Program-made: the position numbers and the translations under genes | Notes under the pieces: generated by a model | Seen by the model: the letters and a program-made list of their open reading frames with translations, nothing else | What the model was told of the DNA's origin: nothing | Database searches by the model: none | From: Alphaproteobacteria bacterium | GTDB lineage: Bacteria > Pseudomonadota > Alphaproteobacteria > UBA6615 | Reading direction: 5' to 3' | Length of the DNA stretch: 64,000 bases | Assembly (NCBI GenBank): GCA_039980135.1 | Contig: JBDXCV010000009.1 | Span: forward strand, 195,854-259,853 | Shown: positions 60,650 through 64,000 of the stretch, in pieces | Numbering within the stretch: position 1 is the stretch's first letter | Layout: each line of letters opens with the position of its first letter

Positions 60650-61843
60650 ATGCGCAAAACACTACTAGCAACCACCAGCCTGGCAATGGGCATGGTGTTG
60701 GCCATTGGATCGGCAGCAGCCGGCCCCTTCGGCAGCACCGTCGAAGAAGCCAAGGGAAACTCGCAGGTCGTCCTCGACTGGCTCGACGGCAAGCTCGACA
60801 ATTACGGCAAGAATGACGTTTCGTATGACGGACCGGTTATCGAGTTCCGTTCGACGAGCCACATTCCCGCCGTTTCAAGTCTCGCCAAACTCCAGATCAA
60901 GGGTTTCAATCAGCTCGAGAGTATGTCGGGCGGCAAGATCAAGGTCTCGACCACATGGTCCCAGTCGGTCCACGGTGTGCGTGAAGGCCGCAAGGCGGTC
61001 CGCACCGGGCTGTCCGACCAGGCACCATGCTTCTCACTCTATACCGCGCGCGACTACAATGTGGTTGGCGGACTGGGACTGCCGTTCCTGTTCAACAACT
61101 CGCATGAAGCGGTGGCCACGGCCGAGCATCTCTATCCGAAGTATCTGAAGGAGGAGTTCGAGCGGTTCAAGGTCAAGATCATGCGCGAGGCCCATACCGG
61201 CCCGTACCATCTGTACAACAACAAGCCGGTCCGCACGCTCGAAGATGTCCAGGGCATGAAGGTTCGCGCCGGTGGCGGCACCCATGCCCAGATCATCGGG
61301 GCGCTGGGTGCAACCCAGGTGTCCATGCCGGGTGCTTCGGCCTACACGGCCGTTCAGCGCGGCACACTCGACGCGATCCACTTCAACGACGCCGCGGCAC
61401 TGATCTTCAAGCTCCACGAAGTCACGAAGTTCCGTACCGAGAACGGCTTCAACGTGCTGACGATCGAGTACTGCATGTCCGGTGACTGGTTCGACGACCT
61501 GCCGGCCGACCTGCAGGTTGTCGTTAACAACTGGGGTCGCCAGATGGCGATCGCCGAGGCCGTCGGCTTCTATGACTATGGCGGACTGGTCAACGTCGCC
61601 AAAATGGAGTCGGAAGGCCTTGAGAGCCTCAACATGGGTGCAGCTGAACTCGACAAGTGGAAAGCCGCCGTCGCGGGTGTCGAGTCAGCCTGGGTTGCGG
61701 ATGCCGAGAAGAAGGGCGTTCCGGCCAAGGCCATGATGGCTGATATTCGGGTAGGCGCGGCGAAATACGCCAAGATGTCTCCGAACGAAGTCATGCTCGA
61801 CGCGATCAACAATCCCGTCCAGGGCATGTACGACATGAAGTAA
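60650..61843 (+). CDS. dctP: TRAP transporter substrate-binding protein, DctP family
   Basis: This 397-residue periplasmic protein starts with a Sec signal peptide (MRKTLLATTSLAMGMVLAIGSAAA, then GPFG). The binding domain has LEDVQGMKVRAGGGTHAQIIGALGATQVSMPGASAYTAVQRGTLDAIHF, typical of DctP proteins with the carboxylate-binding arginine. It is longer than the usual 330 residues. It is followed by small and large permease genes at 59 and 3 bases gap, giving a complete three-part TRAP importer for an organic acid. ATG 60650 follows AGGGAGGA. The ligand is unknown. Confidence 0.93.
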   Translation: MRKTLLATTSLAMGMVLAIGSAAAGPFGSTVEEAKGNSQVVLDWLDGKLDNYGKNDVSYDGPVIEFRSTSHIPAVSSLAKLQIKGFNQLESMSGGKIKVSTTWSQSVHGVREGRKAVRTGLSDQAPCFSLYTARDYNVVGGLGLPFLFNNSHEAVATAEHLYPKYLKEEFERFKVKIMREAHTGPYHLYNNKPVRTLEDVQGMKVRAGGGTHAQIIGALGATQVSMPGASAYTAVQRGTLDAIHFNDAAALIFKLHEVTKFRTENGFNVLTIEYCMSGDWFDDLPADLQVVVNNWGRQMAIAEAVGFYDYGGLVNVAKMESEGLESLNMGAAELDKWKAAVAGVESAWVADAEKKGVPAKAMMADIRVGAAKYAKMSPNEVMLDAINNPVQGMYDMK

Positions 61844-61902
61844 CGGAGGTTTCGTCCGGTCGGCGCACACGCCGGCCGGACACCTTCTGAAAGGCTCCAA
61901 AG

Positions 61903-62424
61903 ATGGAAAAAGTCGAAAAAGCATTTCTGTTCATATCCAGAAACCTCGACAAGATCGGCGGGTTGATCGTTCTGCCCGCGATTTCCACAATCGTCATTGT
62001 CGATGTGTTCAAACGCTATGCGCTGAATGACCCCTGGATCTGGAGCCTTGAATTCAACGAGTGGATGCTACTGTTAATTTTTGCATTCGCGATCCCCGAG
62101 TGCACACGTCAGAACGGCCATGTGCGCATGGAATTGCTGATCTCGAACCTGCCCAAACGCAGCCAGGAGGCGATGGATGTCGTCTATATCCTGTGCGCGA
62201 TTTCTCTTTTCTATCTCCTTGGCCACCACGCCTGGGAAGAGTTCCTGTTCGATTACGAACTGGGACGCATCACCGAGTTCGTCCGGCTGCCCATATGGGG
62301 CCATCATCTGGCGATTTTCGGAATGTGCGTCATCCTGATCATCTATTACGTATTGCGGCTTGTCGCCACGATCTTCAATTTTGGAGAGTTTACGCGGACC
62401 GAATCTGTCGGGCTGGAGGAATAG
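61903..62424 (+). CDS. dctQ: TRAP transporter small permease, DctQ family
   Basis: This 173-residue protein has four predicted membrane helices (IGGLIVLPAISTIVIVDVF, LLLIFAFAIPECTRQNGHVRMELL, VYILCAISLFYLLGHHAWEEF and HHLAIFGMCVILIIYYVL). R-Q-N-G-H-V-R-M-E follows the usual DctQ cytoplasmic signature. It joins the large permease in the inner membrane; its function is structural. The stop is 3 bases before the DctM start, so the two are translationally coupled. Confidence 0.92.
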   Translation: MEKVEKAFLFISRNLDKIGGLIVLPAISTIVIVDVFKRYALNDPWIWSLEFNEWMLLLIFAFAIPECTRQNGHVRMELLISNLPKRSQEAMDVVYILCAISLFYLLGHHAWEEFLFDYELGRITEFVRLPIWGHHLAIFGMCVILIIYYVLRLVATIFNFGEFTRTESVGLEE

Positions 62425-62427
62425 ACG

Positions 62428-63846
62428 ATGAACGCTAAAGCGATAAATTTACCCGCATTGGGGGTGCTGGTTGTCATCCTGCTCGCCGCCGCCCTCTTCA
62501 GTGCCACAGGCACACTCGAGGCCCTCAAATCCGTCGACAAGAGCGCCATCGGTCTCATTGCGTTCGCGGCCATGATGCTGCTGATCGTGCTCGGCGTGCC
62601 GATCGGTTTCGCGATGCTGGCGACGGCCGTGGCCGGTTTCTTCATCGTCGGGCGATCGAATTTTGCCGAAACACAACTCTCGATCACCTTCATCGAGCAG
62701 GGTACAAGCTTCGTTTTCGTCGCGGTGCCCCTCTATTTCATGATGGGCCAGATCGTCCAGCGAACGAACATCGCCTACGATCTGTATGAATGCGTCTATC
62801 GTTGGCTGGGGCGCTTGCCCGGCGGCCTGGCGATCTCTTCGGTCGTCGCCTGTGGCGGTTTTGGCGCCGTGTCGGGAGGCAGCGTGACCGCGGTCGCGAC
62901 CATGGCCCCGATGTGTATTCCCGCCATGCGTCGATACAATTACGACGATTCACTGGCAACAGGCAGCGTGAGTGCTGCCGGTACGCTGGGTATCCTCATT
63001 CCGCCAAGCATCATCATGATCGGCTACGGCATCCTGACCGAGACATCGATCGGCGCGCTGTTCATCGCCGGTATCATTCCGGGCATCCTGATGACGATCG
63101 GGTATTCGGCAACGATCATGGTCAAATGCATGATCAACCCCGAGCTGGGGCCCGTGGGCGAGAAATACAGCATGGGTGAGAAGGTCCGGTCGCTGACCAA
63201 GGTGACGCCGATCTTCCTGACATTCATCATCGTGATCGGCGGTATTTACACCGGTGTCTTCACCCCGACCGAGGCCGCCGGCGTCGGCGTGCTCGCGCTT
63301 CTGCTCATTTCCATCGCGATGAAGCGGTTGAACATCACCAACTTCAAGGAATCCCTGCTCAAGTCCATGCACACCTCGGCGATGATCTTCGTGATCATCA
63401 TCGGCGGTCACATGATGGGCAAGTTTGTGGTCCTCACCGGGTTGACCACCGGCGTCGTCGACTGGATCACGGCGGCCCAGTTCTCGCCGCTGATGGTCAT
63501 GCTGATGATCAGCCTGCTGTTCATCGTACTGGGGATGGTGCTGGACGTCTGGGGCATGCTGATCCTGACCATTCCGTTCACCATGCCGATCATTCTGGAC
63601 CTGGGCTACAGCCCGGTCTGGTATGGCGTGTATGCGGTGATCATGGCCGAGCTGGCGCTGATTACACCGCCGGTTGGGATCAATGTCTATGTGATGGCAA
63701 AGATGGCACCCGACGTGCCGTTGATGAAGATATTCAAGGGTGTTGCACCCTACTTCATCTTCACACTGTTCCTGGTCATGCTGATCACGCTGTTTCCGGA
63801 GATCGTGCTGTGGCTGCCGCGAACAGCGGGCATGGGCGTCTTCTAG
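62428..63846 (+). CDS. dctM: TRAP transporter large permease, DctM family
   Basis: This 472-residue inner-membrane protein has about twelve to fourteen helices. The DctM motifs are VACGGFGAVSGGSVTAVATM, SAAGTLGILIPPSIIMIGYGILTE, GVFTPTEAAGVGVLALL and ALITPPVGINVYVMAKMAPDVP. It forms the ion-coupled translocation path for the substrate delivered by the DctP protein. The ribosome site GGAGGA lies inside the end of dctQ. It closes the operon; the plus-strand sequence after 63846 holds no gene. Confidence 0.94.
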   Translation: MNAKAINLPALGVLVVILLAAALFSATGTLEALKSVDKSAIGLIAFAAMMLLIVLGVPIGFAMLATAVAGFFIVGRSNFAETQLSITFIEQGTSFVFVAVPLYFMMGQIVQRTNIAYDLYECVYRWLGRLPGGLAISSVVACGGFGAVSGGSVTAVATMAPMCIPAMRRYNYDDSLATGSVSAAGTLGILIPPSIIMIGYGILTETSIGALFIAGIIPGILMTIGYSATIMVKCMINPELGPVGEKYSMGEKVRSLTKVTPIFLTFIIVIGGIYTGVFTPTEAAGVGVLALLLISIAMKRLNITNFKESLLKSMHTSAMIFVIIIGGHMMGKFVVLTGLTTGVVDWITAAQFSPLMVMLMISLLFIVLGMVLDVWGMLILTIPFTMPIILDLGYSPVWYGVYAVIMAELALITPPVGINVYVMAKMAPDVPLMKIFKGVAPYFIFTLFLVMLITLFPEIVLWLPRTAGMGVF

Positions 63847-63874
63847 GCGGGACAGGCGTCAGGAAAGTTCACGC

Positions 63875-64000
63875 TTAGCGAAGCGCGCGGCGTTTCGGGT
63901 CCGGGGCATTCTCCGGGCCCGGCTCTGCATGCGCCGGGACGGGTGCGGTCAGCCGGGGTAGCGGTGTCACCGTTGGTGACGGCGCATCAGAACCCCGCAT
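63875..64000 (-). CDS. Possible C-terminal end of a minus-strand gene, proline-rich
   Basis: The minus strand is open from the right edge to a TAA (63875-63877) and would encode about 41 residues, rich in Pro and Ala, ending PENAPDPKRRALR. This could be the disordered tail of a protein whose body lies outside the window. A G+C-rich hairpin (GGGTCCGG/CCGGGCCC, 63897-63920) lies within it and could instead terminate dctM transcription. Too short to judge. Confidence 0.3.
   Translation of the reverse strand: MRGSDAPSPTVTPLPRLTAPVPAHAEPGPENAPDPKRRALR

Noticed and set aside
63875-63920. Rho-independent terminator after dctM
   Set aside because: The GC-rich hairpin has no U-run on the plus strand and overlaps an open minus-strand frame.

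Overview
The window is GC-rich bacterial chromosome. It reads as an alphaproteobacterium of the Rhodospirillales type: the 36.9-44.8 kb block (yacG, RNase E/G-like, maf, infA, LMW phosphatase, UPF0262, hisD, hisG, DUF2948, murA, dcd) is an order and family set typical of Alphaproteobacteria, and the remainder is dominated by TRAP transporters and catabolic enzymes of the kind found in marine or soil heterotrophs. The species cannot be named from the sequence.

Layout. 0-6.3 kb: a partial FAD-linked oxidase with its GntR regulator, a DUF3237-like protein, two tandem PRISE-type enone reductases, a frameshifted GIY-YIG gene and an M14 carboxypeptidase. 6.4-13.6 kb: aromatic or acyl-CoA catabolism (extradiol-type VOC dioxygenase, two FAH-family hydrolases, two acyl-CoA dehydrogenases, a crotonase and an alpha/beta hydrolase). 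13.6-15.0 kb: an AT-rich insert with one predicted PD-(D/E)xK nuclease. 15.0-18.0 kb: Hyi-type isomerase, OsmC, SDR and a small exported protein. 18.3-20.6 kb: two tandem 363-codon AhpD-like genes, each with an in-frame UGA at codon 239 inside a C-x-x-U motif, best read as selenoproteins. 20.7-23.7 kb: HupE, a quinone-oxidoreductase-like MDR, an MscS channel and a small membrane protein. 23.8-35.8 kb: a second catabolic region (class II aldolase, FAH hydrolase, LigE-like GST, ThDP lyase or synthase, TAXI-TRAP transporter, TauD dioxygenase, amidase, cyclase, cupin). 35.9-46.2 kb: FkbM methyltransferase, tRNA-Phe, the housekeeping block, RidA, TerB-like protein and tRNA-Thr. 46.3-49.6 kb: a FIST sensor plus tandem-GAF class III cyclase. 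49.6-54.5 kb: IlvD-family dehydratase, a membrane-protein/GH24-lysozyme pair, MFS exporter and RidA. 54.7-63.8 kb: acyl-CoA ligase, D-tartrate dehydratase, a pseudooxynicotine-hydrolase-like enzyme, TetR regulator with palindromic operator, a cyclase-family hydrolase and a DctPQM TRAP transporter.

How it fits together. Most accessory genes form short operons in which a transporter and/or regulator sits beside hydrolases and lyases for cyclic or aromatic carboxylates; the exact substrates cannot be deduced. Palindromic REP-like repeats of four families crowd the intergenic spaces from 2.1 to 18.3 kb, and I saw none further on. They generate many false ORF extensions, so starts were placed by ribosome binding sites and family N-termini.

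The most interesting feature is the tandem selenoprotein pair, which standard gene calling would split into four ORFs. Next are the AT-rich nuclease insert with imperfect flanking direct repeats, the FIST-cyclase operon with non-canonical purine-selecting residues, the lysis-like cassette and the frameshifted GIY-YIG gene, whose defect lies in a short A-run.
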